Shown here one piece after another: positions 46,156 to 55,556 of a stretch of 64,000 nucleotides of DNA. Location of the stretch: positions 124,001-188,000 of the forward strand of contig JACONK010000018.1 of the NCBI GenBank assembly GCA_014323795.1, given 5' to 3'. The stretch is from Paracoccaceae bacterium. Its GTDB lineage: Bacteria; Pseudomonadota; Alphaproteobacteria; Rhodobacterales; Rhodobacteraceae. The notes beneath the pieces are model-generated. The model made no database searches. It had not been told where the DNA came from and was given only the letters and a program-made list of their open reading frames with translations. A program made the translations under genes and the position numbers. The stretch's first letter is position 1. Every line of letters begins with the position of its first letter.

Positions 46156-48702
46156 ATGACCGATGAAACCAGATGTCTGTGCGAAAAACTCCTTCGGGCT
46201 GATGAGGAAGACGATGTGGTCTCGCTGCTTCAAAAGGCAGGCTATTGGGATGATCACCGCTACTGGCGACACTATGGGGATATTGAGAATAACTGGGGCC
46301 AGAGCGGCAATCAGCAAAGCTTGGCCGAAGCGGCACTGGCCGAAAAGATCGTCAATTCGGTTGATGCGCGGCTGATCAATGAATGCCGGAAGAGAAACAT
46401 GAAACCGGAAGACAATGATGCACCGCCGACGCCCCGCGCCGCTGTGGCCCGTTTCTTTGAAAACAGCACAGGCGAGAAGATCGCGACAGGTGGCTACATC
46501 GAAGATTGGGACGCAAAGAAAACCCGTGACATCGCCAAAGGAATCACATTGACGGCGACGGGCAAACGCCCCAAAGGGCTCAATATCACCGTCTCGGATT
46601 GCGGCGAGGGGCAAAGCCCTGACAAGCTTCCTGACACGATCCTGTCGCTGTCAAAGAACAACAAGCAGTACATTCACTTTGTGCAGGGGCAGTTCAACCA
46701 AGGCGGCACCGGGGCACTGCGCTTCTGCGGAGATCGCAACCTTCAGCTTGTGATTTCCAGGCGCAATCCGGATCTCCTGCCTGATTGTGCAAGCGTACGA
46801 GATCGTGAATGGGGCTTTACCGTCGTGCGTCGTGAATATCCCGACGATACGCGGGATGGGCGGAAGAGTTCAGTCTACACCTATCTTGCACCGGTTGGCA
46901 TTGGCGGGGGTGCGCGGGATCGCTGTGGCAATGTTTTGTCTTTTGCTGCTGAAAGCTTCGGTATCTATCCCGATGATGAAAAGCCCTATGGCCGCGAAGC
47001 GCGTTATGGCACGGCCATCAAGATGTTCGACTACCGGTTTACCGGGGAAAAATCAAACATTTTGCGCGGCCAGAGCCTTCTGAGTCGCCTTGATCTTCTT
47101 CTGCCCGAGATCGCCCTGCCCGTGCGCTTCTACGAATACCGCACTAACAAGGCCGGGAGTTATCTGGATGTTGGCAGCCGGCGCAAAAATCTCTTCGGCC
47201 TGCTTCGCAGGATCAGGGACAGCGACAACGTGGAAAGCGGCTTTCCGGTAAACATTCCGTTCCAGCCCAACGGCGAGAAACTCATCGCCCGTGTCTTTGC
47301 GTTCGTTCAGGCTGGCTCAGCCAAGGAAAAAGATGACGATGATGCCCCTTCAACCGCCAAGAAGCTTGGCGGGGTGCGCAGTTATCGCAAGCGCGAAGGC
47401 ATTGTCTTCATGCGCAACGGTCAGACCCAGGGCAGCCTGCCGAAGGATTTTTTCCGCCGTGAGGCGGTGAAGATGAAACCGCTTGCCGATGATCTTCTGG
47501 TCTTTGTCAACTGCGATGGCCTGTCTAACAAGACACGCGAGAATTTGTTCATGTCAAGCCGTGACAGGCTGACCGACAATGAATTCAAGAAAATGCTTGT
47601 GGATTCACTCGAAAAGACCATCCGTGACTGTTCCGAACTCAAAGCGTTGCGCAACAAACGCCAGCAGGAGCGCACACAAGAACGCCTCGAAGACGACAGG
47701 CCGCTCGCTGATGTTCTGCAATCCCTAAAATCGCCCAACCTGCTGGCCAAGATATTGAACCCTGGACAGAGGATACCAACACCGTTCAGGACCGTCCCGA
47801 CAGGCAGCGATCCGAAAGAGGAGTTCAAGGGAGAATTCTATCCCACCTTTTTCAAAAACAAAGGCGCGGAATACGGCAAAACACTTGACAGGGTATGCCC
47901 GATCAACAATAGGATGCGCCTGACCTTTGAGACGGATGCGCAGAACGACTATTTCACCCGCGCATCCGAGCGCGGCGCGTTTGATCTGACCTGGACAGGC
48001 CGCGACGGGGCCGAGTCCAAGACCAGCCCGGTCGGACCGACCCTGAAAAACGGCATCGCAACCGTCATGGTTGATTTGCCCGGCGAGGCCAAAGTTGGCG
48101 GTGAGATTGAGTTTATCGCCCGCACATATGATACACTTCACCAGTTTGAAAACCGTATCAAGGTGACAATCCAGACCGGGGCTGCACAGCACACGGGCGG
48201 AAGCGGTGGACGCAAGCCGCCGAAGGACAAAGATGGTGCAGAACGGGAACGGCCCGGAAAACTGGCATTGCCGGAGATCGATCCCGTTCATCGTGAACGT
48301 TGGAAAGAACAAGACTTCGATGAATTCACAGCGATGAAAATTAAGAGCCTTGGATATGATAAGAATGAGACATCCGAACTTTATGAGTTCAAGGTTAACA
48401 TGGACAACGAGCCCCTGATGAACGAAGCCAAGGCCAAGCGGCTTTCAAAAGAGGAGGTAAATAACCTGAGAAAGCAATTCATGTATGCCAACGTGCTGAT
48501 TGGCATGTCAATGATATTGGAAGACAAGCATGGCAGCAAGAAGCCTGCAGAGGCCGATGAGGATACGCCGTCTGAGTACGTTGAAGATAAGGTTGAGTGG
48601 ACATGCCGTGCGCTCGCCCCGTTTATTCCGGCACTGATCTCTTTAGGATCGATTGATCTGGAAACCGATGACAGGATCGAAGGACTTGAAGACAGTGCCT
48701 AA
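46156..48702 (+). CDS. MORC/MutL-like GHKL ATPase in a restriction operon
   Basis: An 848-residue protein with GHKL (HSP90-like) ATPase motifs in order: the N-box LAEKIVNSVDARLINE (E63, N67, D70), the D-x-G-x-G motif TVSDCGEGQSP (D148-G152) and the lid motif QFNQGGTGALRF (184-189). A transducer-like region with GIVFMRNGQTQGSLP follows. The last 450 residues have no assigned domain but contain KRLSKEEVNNLRKQFMYAN near the end. Restriction-linked GHKL ATPases related to MORC and MutL are known in bacteria; placement next to methylase and nuclease fits. The ATG at 46156 follows GGGGG and is 11 bp after the endonuclease stop. It meets the opposing methylase with a 4-bp overlap. Confidence 0.8.
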   Translation: MTDETRCLCEKLLRADEEDDVVSLLQKAGYWDDHRYWRHYGDIENNWGQSGNQQSLAEAALAEKIVNSVDARLINECRKRNMKPEDNDAPPTPRAAVARFFENSTGEKIATGGYIEDWDAKKTRDIAKGITLTATGKRPKGLNITVSDCGEGQSPDKLPDTILSLSKNNKQYIHFVQGQFNQGGTGALRFCGDRNLQLVISRRNPDLLPDCASVRDREWGFTVVRREYPDDTRDGRKSSVYTYLAPVGIGGGARDRCGNVLSFAAESFGIYPDDEKPYGREARYGTAIKMFDYRFTGEKSNILRGQSLLSRLDLLLPEIALPVRFYEYRTNKAGSYLDVGSRRKNLFGLLRRIRDSDNVESGFPVNIPFQPNGEKLIARVFAFVQAGSAKEKDDDDAPSTAKKLGGVRSYRKREGIVFMRNGQTQGSLPKDFFRREAVKMKPLADDLLVFVNCDGLSNKTRENLFMSSRDRLTDNEFKKMLVDSLEKTIRDCSELKALRNKRQQERTQERLEDDRPLADVLQSLKSPNLLAKILNPGQRIPTPFRTVPTGSDPKEEFKGEFYPTFFKNKGAEYGKTLDRVCPINNRMRLTFETDAQNDYFTRASERGAFDLTWTGRDGAESKTSPVGPTLKNGIATVMVDLPGEAKVGGEIEFIARTYDTLHQFENRIKVTIQTGAAQHTGGSGGRKPPKDKDGAERERPGKLALPEIDPVHRERWKEQDFDEFTAMKIKSLGYDKNETSELYEFKVNMDNEPLMNEAKAKRLSKEEVNNLRKQFMYANVLIGMSMILEDKHGSKKPAEADEDTPSEYVEDKVEWTCRALAPFIPALISLGSIDLETDDRIEGLEDSA

Positions 48703-49895
48703 CCGCACATCTTTCGATGCACCAGAACAACCTCACGCGCACTTGGTGCATGGGGTTGCTGATGAACATACCAGCCCCGGTTCGGTACATCGCGCCAAAG
48801 CCGGCCATTCTCAGCATCAAGCGACGCATCCCGTGGGCGATACTCTTCCAACCCGCAGCTTTGCATCACCTCCAAGTACTTCCTGAGCTGCCAGTCCGGA
48901 TTTGAAAACCCGACCATCTGGACAATCCTGGTGTCAAAGTCACATATCCGCACCAGTGCCAAAAATATGGATTCCAGGTTGGCAAAATAGGTTTTGAGCT
49001 CTTTTTCGTACCGACCACCCAAGGTGTAATACCGTTCGGCATTCCCGTCCAGTTTGTTTGCGATCCAATACGGGGCCGGGGTTTCCCGCCGACCATTGAT
49101 CTGCCAACGATGATAGCGCACATGAATACCCGGATAGGGCGGGGATGTGACAATCAGCCTGGGGGCACCGGTCTTTGTCACTGGTCCGTGTTCATGAATC
49201 CGGCTGGCATCGCAATTCAGGATCGTTGGGGACGGGATGTTGGGATGATGAACCACCTCCCGCTGCAAATCCTCCATGCCTTTCAGCATTCTATGGAAAT
49301 ACCTGGTGATCCGCCCGCGCAGCTCGCTTATCGTCATGAGGCACTTGCGATTGTCGAGCGATAATTGGGCAGCGCGCAGAACCACGCAGCGGGCGAATTG
49401 TTCCAGCCTTGCGCTGTTCAGGGTTTCGATGTGCCTAAGGGCTGCGGCGATCAGGTTTCTGTGGCGCCAGGTTTCAGTCCCCTCCAGGTGGCGAAAATAT
49501 CCCTGCGCCTGCCAGTTACAATAACGCTGTGCGTCCCGGGATATCCTGAGGGCGCGTTCAAAGCCCGGACGCCAAAGCCTCAATTGCAGGGTTTCATCTT
49601 CGGTCAAAACCGTTGACTTCACCGTGCTGACGAAGATCGCCAGTTCGTTAATGTCGGCCCCGATACAACGCCGCCCGGCCCGCAGGGCCTCAACAGCCGT
49701 GGTGCCGCCGCCAACAAACGGGTCAAGCACCAGGTCGCCCGGTTCCGTGAATACATCAATGGCTTCGCGGGCGAAGCGGGGGGAAAACCTTGCCGGATAG
49801 CGATAGAAATTATGGGTTGCGCCCTGAACCCGCGTCCGATCCTGGGCCGCTGATTTTAGGCGGCTGAAATGCCCGTCTGGTAAAATCCTGTCCAT
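48699..49895 (-). CDS. DNA methyltransferase (N6-adenine or N4-cytosine type)
   Basis: A 398-residue SAM-dependent DNA methylase. The SAM motif LVLDPFVGGGTTAVEALRAG is at about 56-75, and the catalytic motif LIVTSPPYPGIHVRYHRWQ near residue 250. The N-terminal THNFYRYPARFSPRFAREAI is typical of this group. Motif I preceding motif IV fits a non-beta class. The start ATG 49895 has AGAGG upstream; longer starts add low-complexity sequence. Its 3' end overlaps the opposite-strand GHKL gene by 4 bp, so the two may belong to one system transcribed from both sides. The target is unknown. Confidence 0.85.
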   Translation of the reverse strand: MDRILPDGHFSRLKSAAQDRTRVQGATHNFYRYPARFSPRFAREAIDVFTEPGDLVLDPFVGGGTTAVEALRAGRRCIGADINELAIFVSTVKSTVLTEDETLQLRLWRPGFERALRISRDAQRYCNWQAQGYFRHLEGTETWRHRNLIAAALRHIETLNSARLEQFARCVVLRAAQLSLDNRKCLMTISELRGRITRYFHRMLKGMEDLQREVVHHPNIPSPTILNCDASRIHEHGPVTKTGAPRLIVTSPPYPGIHVRYHRWQINGRRETPAPYWIANKLDGNAERYYTLGGRYEKELKTYFANLESIFLALVRICDFDTRIVQMVGFSNPDWQLRKYLEVMQSCGLEEYRPRDASLDAENGRLWRDVPNRGWYVHQQPHAPSAREVVLVHRKMCG

Positions 49896-49978
49896 TTGGC
49901 TGCCTCTTACCGGGAAGGAATCCGCAGGGCAATCCGGGGGCAAGGCCCCGGAAAGGCCCTCCGCCGCGCCCTGACGTT

Positions 49979-51658
49979 TCAGCGTTGCGCGGTTTGCCAG
50001 GCCGGGTGCACCCAGGGCTGTGCGTTGGATGGCGGCAGGGGCGGGCGGCCGAGGATGTGGTCGCCGGCCTTTTCCCCCACCATGATGGACGGGGCGTTGA
50101 GGTTGCCATTGGTGATTTGCGGAAAAACGGAACTGTCCGCCACCCGCAGCCCGGCAACCCCGATCACGCGGCATTCCGGGTCCACCACCGCCCGGCGATC
50201 ATCGGCGGCGCCCATGCGGCAGGTGCCGCAGGGGTGGTAGGCACTTTCCACATGATCGCGCACAAAGGCGTCCTGGGCATCATCGGCCAGAACATCCACC
50301 CCCGGCAGGATTTCACCGCCGTAACAGGGGGCCAGGGCGGGCTGGGCAAAGATTTCCCGCGTCAGGCGGATGCAGGTGCGGAAATCTGCCCAATCCTGCG
50401 GGTCAGACATATAGTTGAACAGTATCCTTGGCGGTTCCCTGTGATCCGCGGAGCGCAGGGTCACCGCCCCGCGGGAGGCACTGCGCATCGGCCCGACATG
50501 GGCCTGGAAGCCGTGGCCCCTGACAGCGGCCCGGCCATCATAGCGCACGGCGAGAGGCAGGAAATGAAACTGGATATCCGGGTATTCCACCCCGGCCCGG
50601 GACCGGATAAACCCGCCGCTTTCAAACTGGTTGGACGCCCCCGGCCCGGTTTTGGCCAGCAGCCAGCGCACCGCCGCGCGCACCTTCCCCGGCAGGGTCC
50701 AGTATTTGTACAGCGACACCGGCTGCCGGGCCCGGGCCTGGATGCAGATTTCCAGGTGATCCTGCAGGTTGTGCCCGGTTCCTGGCCGGTCGGCGCGGAC
50801 CCCTATGCCGTGCCGGCGCAGCTCTTTCGCCGGGCCGATCCCGGACCGCAGAAGAAGCGCGGGGGAATTGAAGGCCCCCGCCGCGATCACCAGTTCGCGC
50901 CCGGCGCGGATGGTTTGCATGCTGCCGCGGATGTCCGCCTCCACCCCGGTTGCCCGCTGCCCGGCAAAGGTGATCCGGGCCGCGAGACCGCGGATCAGGC
51001 GCAGGTTTTTCCGTTTCAGCGCCGGTTTCAGATAGGCACTTGCCGCCGACCAGCGCACGCCGTTGCGGATGGTCTGATCCAGCGGGCCAAAGCCTTCCTG
51101 CCGGGCACCGTTGCAATCATCTGTCAGCGGGTAGCCGGCCTGCCGCCCGGCCGCCACAAAGGCCCTGGTCAGGGGGTTGTCGCGGCGGCCGCGGCGGATA
51201 TGCAGCGGGCCATCCCTGCCGCGCCAGGCCGGATCACCGCCCTGGCCGCAGGCATCCCAGCATTCCATGCGATTGTAATAGGGCAGCACATCCGCCCCGG
51301 CCCAGCCCGCGGCCCCCATGGCCGCCCAGGTGTCAAAATCGCGCATATGGCCGCGCACATAGACCATGCCGTTGATCGAGGATGACCCGCCCACAACCTT
51401 GCCCCGGGGCGCGGCCAGCCGGCGCCCGCCCAGGTGCGGTTCCGGTTCTGTCCGGTAGCCCCAGTCATAGCGGGCCATGTTCATCGGCCAGGACAGGGCA
51501 CCGGGCATCCGGATGAACGGCCCCGCGTCTGTCCCGCCGTATTCGATCACGATGACAGAATATTTTCCATCCTCTGACAGGCGACAGGCCAGGGCGCAGC
51601 CGGCGGACCCGGCACCGATAATCACATAATCCGCCGCGGCGTATGCACCGCCGCTCAT
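49979..51658 (-). CDS. betA: BetA-like choline dehydrogenase (GMC family)
   Basis: A 559-residue FAD oxidoreductase converting choline to betaine aldehyde. The FAD motif is [19 protein letters not shown], with [20 protein letters not shown] and [20 protein letters not shown]. The catalytic end has [12 protein letters not shown] and [16 protein letters not shown]. The start is the ATG at 51658, overlapping the betC stop (ATGA); a longer in-frame reading to 51772 lies inside betC. Coupled to choline sulfatase, it should take choline released from choline-O-sulfate. betB (aldehyde dehydrogenase), betI and a transporter are not in the window. Confidence 0.87.
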   Translation of the reverse strand: MSGGAYAAADYVIIGAGSAGCALACRLSEDGKYSVIVIEYGGTDAGPFIRMPGALSWPMNMARYDWGYRTEPEPHLGGRRLAAPRGKVVGGSSSINGMVYVRGHMRDFDTWAAMGAAGWAGADVLPYYNRMECWDACGQGGDPAWRGRDGPLHIRRGRRDNPLTRAFVAAGRQAGYPLTDDCNGARQEGFGPLDQTIRNGVRWSAASAYLKPALKRKNLRLIRGLAARITFAGQRATGVEADIRGSMQTIRAGRELVIAAGAFNSPALLLRSGIGPAKELRRHGIGVRADRPGTGHNLQDHLEICIQARARQPVSLYKYWTLPGKVRAAVRWLLAKTGPGASNQFESGGFIRSRAGVEYPDIQFHFLPLAVRYDGRAAVRGHGFQAHVGPMRSASRGAVTLRSADHREPPRILFNYMSDPQDWADFRTCIRLTREIFAQPALAPCYGGEILPGVDVLADDAQDAFVRDHVESAYHPCGTCRMGAADDRRAVVDPECRVIGVAGLRVADSSVFPQITNGNLNAPSIMVGEKAGDHILGRPPLPPSNAQPWVHPAWQTAQR

Positions 51659-53178
51659 TCCCCGGACCGGGTTCCAAAGCGGGGAAAGCGCAGGACCCCG
51701 TCCACATCGTTGAGATCCATGTGGTTGCGCATGTAACGTTCCGACGCGATCTTCAGCGGCTGATAATCCCAAGGGAAATAGGCACCGTTGCGCAGGGCCT
51801 CATACACCACCCGGCGCCGGGCCTGGGACTGGCGCACCTCCGCATCATAGGCGGCCAGGTCCCATTGCGCATCGGCGGCCCGGCGCAAGGCCGCGCGCAC
51901 ATCGGCACAGGCCGGGTCCGCGGCCCGGTTATCGGTTTCGTGCGGGTCATCGTGCAGGTTGAACAGCTGTTCGGGATCACGCGCGCATCGGGTGTATTTC
52001 CAGGGCCCTTCCCGCAGGGCTACGATGGGCGCACAGCTGGCCTCGGCGGCATATTCCATCTTTACCGGTGCCTGCCGCACGGCCCCGTTAGCCAGGCGCA
52101 CAAGGCTTTCACCATCCACCCAGGGGGCGATTTCGGCCAGCCCAACCCCCGCCAGCTCTGCCAGGGTCGGGGTCACATCGATGGTGCCCACCGGGGCGGC
52201 AACCGGCCCCGGGGCCATGCCCGGGGCGGCGATCATCAGCGGCACACGGGCGGAGCCCTCATAGAAGCTCATTTTGAACCACAGCCCCCGTTCCCCCAGC
52301 ATATCGCCGTGGTCAGACACAAACAGGATCACCGCGTCCTGCCCGGTGGCCTCCAGGGCCTCCAGCACCTCCCCCATCTTCTGGTCAAGATAGGATATGT
52401 TGCCGAAATAGGCCCGGCGGGCCCGGCGGATATCCCCCGGCCCGATGTCACAGGCCCGCCAGGCGCAGGCCTCCAGGATGCGTTTGGAATGGGGATCATG
52501 ATCCTCAAGGGCCAGGGCCGGGATGGCCGGGTCCAGATGGGCGCACCGCTCGTACAGATCCCAATACCGGGGGCGGGTCACATACGGGTCGTGCGGGTGG
52601 GTAAAGCTGACGGTCAGGCACCAGGGCCGGGCATCGCCGCTGCGGGCCAGGTCATACACCTTTTGCGTGGCGTGCCAGGCGACCTCATCATCGTAATCCA
52701 TCTGATGGGAGGCCACCGCCGTGCCCGCCACCTGCACGGCGGCCAGCGTATGATACCACCAGTCAATCCGCGCATCGGGGGTGCGATAATCCGGCGTCCA
52801 GCCGAAATCCGCCGGATAGATGTCCGTGGTCAGCCGTTCCTCAAACCCGTGCAGCTGATCGGGGCCAACGAAATGCATCTTGCCCGACAGGCAGGTCTGA
52901 TACCCGGCCCGGCGCAGGTGATGGGCATAGGTCGGGATGTCAGAGGCAAACTCGGCGGCATTGTCATACACCCGCGTACGCCGCGGCAGCAGGCCGGACA
53001 TAAACGCCGCCCGCCCCGGCGCGCACAGGGGCGAGGCGGTATAGGCGTTGACAAAGCGCGTGGACCGGGCCGCCAGGCGGCGCAGGTGCGGCACGTGCAG
53101 CCAATCCGCCGGACCATCGGGAAACAGCGTGCCGTTCAGCTGATCAACCATAAGGATCAGGATATTGGGTCGGGTCAT
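51655..53178 (-). CDS. betC: BetC choline-sulfatase
   Basis: The 507-residue enzyme hydrolyses choline-O-sulfate to choline and sulfate. The start [20 protein letters not shown] is typical. The sulfatase active-site motif [14 protein letters not shown] (C52, to be formylglycine, and R56) is intact, as are [33 protein letters not shown] and [20 protein letters not shown]. The C-terminal [20 protein letters not shown] matches choline sulfatases specifically rather than general arylsulfatases. It is the first gene of the betC-betA pair. The osmolyte is common in marine algae and sediments. Confidence 0.93.
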   Translation of the reverse strand: MTRPNILILMVDQLNGTLFPDGPADWLHVPHLRRLAARSTRFVNAYTASPLCAPGRAAFMSGLLPRRTRVYDNAAEFASDIPTYAHHLRRAGYQTCLSGKMHFVGPDQLHGFEERLTTDIYPADFGWTPDYRTPDARIDWWYHTLAAVQVAGTAVASHQMDYDDEVAWHATQKVYDLARSGDARPWCLTVSFTHPHDPYVTRPRYWDLYERCAHLDPAIPALALEDHDPHSKRILEACAWRACDIGPGDIRRARRAYFGNISYLDQKMGEVLEALEATGQDAVILFVSDHGDMLGERGLWFKMSFYEGSARVPLMIAAPGMAPGPVAAPVGTIDVTPTLAELAGVGLAEIAPWVDGESLVRLANGAVRQAPVKMEYAAEASCAPIVALREGPWKYTRCARDPEQLFNLHDDPHETDNRAADPACADVRAALRRAADAQWDLAAYDAEVRQSQARRRVVYEALRNGAYFPWDYQPLKIASERYMRNHMDLNDVDGVLRFPRFGTRSGE

Positions 53179-53395
53179 GGGGTGTGGTTCGGGGGGCGGG
53201 CGGTCATCCCGTTTCCTCTGTCATCAGGGTTCACATGGGTTTCGGTGGCCGCCTGGCGCGGATCTCTTCGGAAAGGTATTATAGGTGCGGGAAAGTGGCT
53301 GCGGAAGGTCTATTAATTGATGGCCGGATCCGGGTCAGCACCGGGCATGTATCCTTTGCCAGGACACGTTTCAATACGGGTCGAACATGGCTCCG

Positions 53396-53599
53396 TTAAC
53401 GCAGCCGCTTCTTCATGCGCTCTATCTGTTCGGGCGAGCCCTCGAAGGTGTAGCCCTTACGGGTCTTTTTCATCCGCACACCGGGACCGGCAGCCTTTCG
53501 GAGGATGTCTTCGGTGCGCTTTTCCACGCTGTGCGTCAGGGCCCACCGCAATTGGGCGTCGGAGGTGATCTTGCGACCATTAATTTCGAGATATGCCAT
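53396..53599 (-). CDS. Small basic protein of unknown function
   Basis: A 67-residue protein (MAYLEINGRKITSDAQLRWA, ending GSPEQIERMKKRLR) starting after an AAAGGAA site. It is very basic with a short helix at the end. It lies 18 bp after the DUF2188 gene on the same strand, so the two form a small operon divergent from the XRE/ImmA gene. Function unknown. Confidence 0.6.
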   Translation of the reverse strand: MAYLEINGRKITSDAQLRWALTHSVEKRTEDILRKAAGPGVRMKKTRKGYTFEGSPEQIERMKKRLR

Positions 53600-53617
53600 C
53601 GGGTGTTCCTTTTAATG

Positions 53618-53866
53618 TCAACCGTTCGGTGGGAAGGGATCCTTGCCATAGGTGCTGCGGGCGCGGATGCGGCCGTTTTTGCCGTGGATCAGCATCTCGC
53701 TGCCATGACAAATGGCGATTTTACGGGCGGCCGCGATGGCGGCGCGCTGCGTGGGGTGGACAGAAGATGCACGGGCGTTGCCTGCCCCCTTAACGGCCCA
53801 GCCGCGCTTCCGCGGCACAACATGTTGATTTTTATGTTGATTTTTCTTGGGCATTTTCGGCCTCAT
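53618..53866 (-). CDS. DUF2188-domain small protein
   Basis: An 82-residue protein with the DUF2188 pattern: HVVPRKRGWAVKGAGNARAS, then TQRAAIAAARKIAICHGSEM and IHGKNGRIRARSTYG. The start at 53866 has AAGGAG nine bases upstream. An in-frame ATG at 53884 overlaps the predicted -10 element, so it is unlikely to be used. It is the first gene of a two-gene operon facing the XRE/ImmA gene across a palindromic operator. The molecular role of DUF2188 is not established. Confidence 0.75.
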   Translation of the reverse strand: MRPKMPKKNQHKNQHVVPRKRGWAVKGAGNARASSVHPTQRAAIAAARKIAICHGSEMLIHGKNGRIRARSTYGKDPFPPNG

Positions 53867-53884
53867 ACGTTGATACTCCTTCAT

Positions 53885-53928
53885 ATAGTGAGGTTGGTTG
53901 ACGAATCTGTCAACCTTGTGTTTAAAAT
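53885..53928. promoter_or_regulatory. Divergent overlapping promoters for the DUF2188 operon and the XRE/ImmA gene
   Basis: Leftward: TTGACA (complement of 53908-53913), a 17-bp spacer, then CACTAT (complement of 53885-53890). Rightward: TTGACG (53898-53903), a 17-bp spacer to TTTAAA at 53921-53926, or 19 bp to TAAAAT. Both -35 boxes lie in the palindrome at 53896-53915, so one bound repressor could block both. Confidence 0.6.
53896..53915. promoter_or_regulatory. Palindromic operator GGTTGAC-N6-GTCAACC
   Basis: A perfect 7-bp inverted repeat with a 6-bp centre (GGTTGACGAATCTGTCAACC), located in the 115-bp divergent spacer. Its size and position fit a dimeric helix-turn-helix repressor, most simply the XRE-domain protein encoded at 53982. 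Confidence 0.65.
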
Positions 53929-53981
53929 ACGTAGATATAAATAGCGTTTATCAACCAAAATCTGCCAGGCAGAGATAATCC

Positions 53982-55052
53982 ATGTTCGGACAAAGGCTTC
54001 GGCTGGCCCGAAAGCGGGCCGGCCTTTCCATGCAGGCCCTTGCCGGCCGCGTGACCCCGGGCGTATCGGCGCAGGCCATCAGCAAATACGAGACGGGCAA
54101 GATGATGCCGTCCTCGGCAGTGCTGGTCGGCCTGGGCAAAACGCTCGGCGTATCGCTCGACTTCCTGCTGGGCGGACAGGTCGGGGCCTTGCAGAATGTG
54201 GAATGGCGGAAGCATTCAACCGCCCCGGTGCGGGATCGTGCCATGGCGGAAGCGGTCGTTATCGAAAGGCTTGAAGAGTATTTCGCCATTGAAGACATCC
54301 TTGGCCTGCCCCCGATCAAAGACCCTTGCGCCGGGCTGCGGGTGGAGTGTGTCGCCGATGAGGCCGCCATCGATGCCAAGGCGCGGGAAGTGCGGAATAA
54401 ATGGAAGCTTGGGATTGACCCGATCCCGAGCATGACCGCGCTGTTGGAAGACAAGGGATTCAAGGTCATTGAGGTTGACCTGCCGAAACGGGTCAACGGG
54501 CTGGCCTGTCAGGTTGAGCGGGCGGACGGCACCCTGGCCGAAGTGATCGTGGTCGCGCGCCAAACCAATGCGGAGCGCAGGCGATTCAACCTGGCCCATG
54601 AGCTCGCGCACCGGGTTATCACCGGAACCGGCACCCCGGATATCAAACATGAAAAGGCCATGAACCGTTTCGCCGGGGCGTTTCTTGTCCCGCGTGAACA
54701 TCTGGAAGAGAAGGCGGGCGGGAGCCGGCACAGCATGCCCCGGATGGAAATCCTGCGGCTGAAACGCACCTATGGGGTTGCGGCCAGCGCACTGCTGGTT
54801 CGGCTTGGCCAGGCGGACATCATGCCGAAGTCGGCGGTGGAGCGTGTCTTTAAAACCTATGCCCGAACCTGGCGGGGCGAAGAGCCGGAACCGCTGGAAC
54901 ATGACGAAGGCTTCGCGGCCTTTGAAAAACCGCAGCGGTTTGAACGGCTCGTCTGGCAGGCCTTGGGGGAAGAGATGATCTCCCCCGTGCGGGCTGCGCA
55001 CATGCTCCGGTGCCCCCTGGAACAGGTTGAACGCGACATCAGGGGGTCGTAA
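53982..55052 (+). CDS. XRE regulator fused to ImmA/IrrE-type zinc metallopeptidase
   Basis: A 356-residue two-domain protein. An XRE helix-turn-helix occupies about 4-62 (RLRLARKRAGLSMQALAG and ISKYETGKMMPSSAVL). The C-terminal peptidase has the zinc motif FNLAHELAHRVITG (H206-E207-L-A-H210) and FAGAFLVPREHLE, the usual COG2856 pattern. Such proteins act as peptidase-regulated repressors or antitoxins. The PIN-domain gene follows after 3 bp, forming a likely toxin-antitoxin pair. The upstream palindrome is a plausible autoregulatory site. Confidence 0.88.
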   Translation: MFGQRLRLARKRAGLSMQALAGRVTPGVSAQAISKYETGKMMPSSAVLVGLGKTLGVSLDFLLGGQVGALQNVEWRKHSTAPVRDRAMAEAVVIERLEEYFAIEDILGLPPIKDPCAGLRVECVADEAAIDAKAREVRNKWKLGIDPIPSMTALLEDKGFKVIEVDLPKRVNGLACQVERADGTLAEVIVVARQTNAERRRFNLAHELAHRVITGTGTPDIKHEKAMNRFAGAFLVPREHLEEKAGGSRHSMPRMEILRLKRTYGVAASALLVRLGQADIMPKSAVERVFKTYARTWRGEEPEPLEHDEGFAAFEKPQRFERLVWQALGEEMISPVRAAHMLRCPLEQVERDIRGS

Positions 55053-55055
55053 CCG

Positions 55056-55556
55056 GTGGCCTGCGTCGTCTGCGATGCGTCATGCCTGATCGACCTGAAG
55101 AAAGGGCAGGTGCTGGACGCCTTGCAGCGGCTGCCCCATCGGTTCATCGTTCCCCTGCCGATACGTGAAGGGGAGTTGCCCGGCTTTACGGCGCAGGACT
55201 GGCGCATGCTTGATGATGCCGGCATCGACACCTTTGACCTGACAGATGAGCAAGTCACGCAGGTCTTCGCGCTCAAGCAGGCGCACAGCCGCCTTTCAGC
55301 CAATGACTGCTTCGCACTGGTAACAGCCCGCCAGAAGAACAGCATCCTTCTGACCGGCAACAAACTGTTGCGAAAGGTAGCCACCGGCCGCGCGGTGCGC
55401 GCTCACGGTGTGCTTTGGATCATCGATGAACTGTGTGCTGCCGGGGCCTGCCAGGCCGGGGTGCTCCGTTCCGCCCTGCAAATCTGGCGGGCAGATGCTG
55501 CGGTGTTCCTGCCCGTGCGCGAAATAGACAGGCGGCTGTGCTGTTTGGGGGCGTAG
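55056..55556 (+). CDS. PIN-domain protein, candidate toxin
   Basis: A 166-residue protein starting at GTG 55056 after a GGGGG-type site, 3 bp after the XRE/ImmA stop. The PIN fold is suggested by VVCDASCLIDLKKGQVLDAL at the start (Asp7, first acidic ligand), and by LSANDCFALVTARQKNSILL with GNKLLRKVA further on. PIN domains are metal-dependent ribonucleases common as toxins. The coupling to an ImmA-type regulator supports a toxin-antitoxin role. Activity and target are untested. Confidence 0.78.
   Translation: MACVVCDASCLIDLKKGQVLDALQRLPHRFIVPLPIREGELPGFTAQDWRMLDDAGIDTFDLTDEQVTQVFALKQAHSRLSANDCFALVTARQKNSILLTGNKLLRKVATGRAVRAHGVLWIIDELCAAGACQAGVLRSALQIWRADAAVFLPVREIDRRLCCLGA

Noticed and set aside
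44155-49895. BREX, DISARM or Dnd-type system
   Set aside because: None of the marker genes (PglZ, BrxL, DrmA/B, DndB-E) is present; the GHKL ATPase and NotI-like nuclease do not match those systems.
49985-53316. Two very long plus-strand open frames (466 and 557 codons) opposite betA and betC
   Set aside because: They are antisense frames caused by high GC at third positions; their translations are low-complexity Pro/Arg/Gly-rich, while the minus strand encodes clear BetA and BetC.
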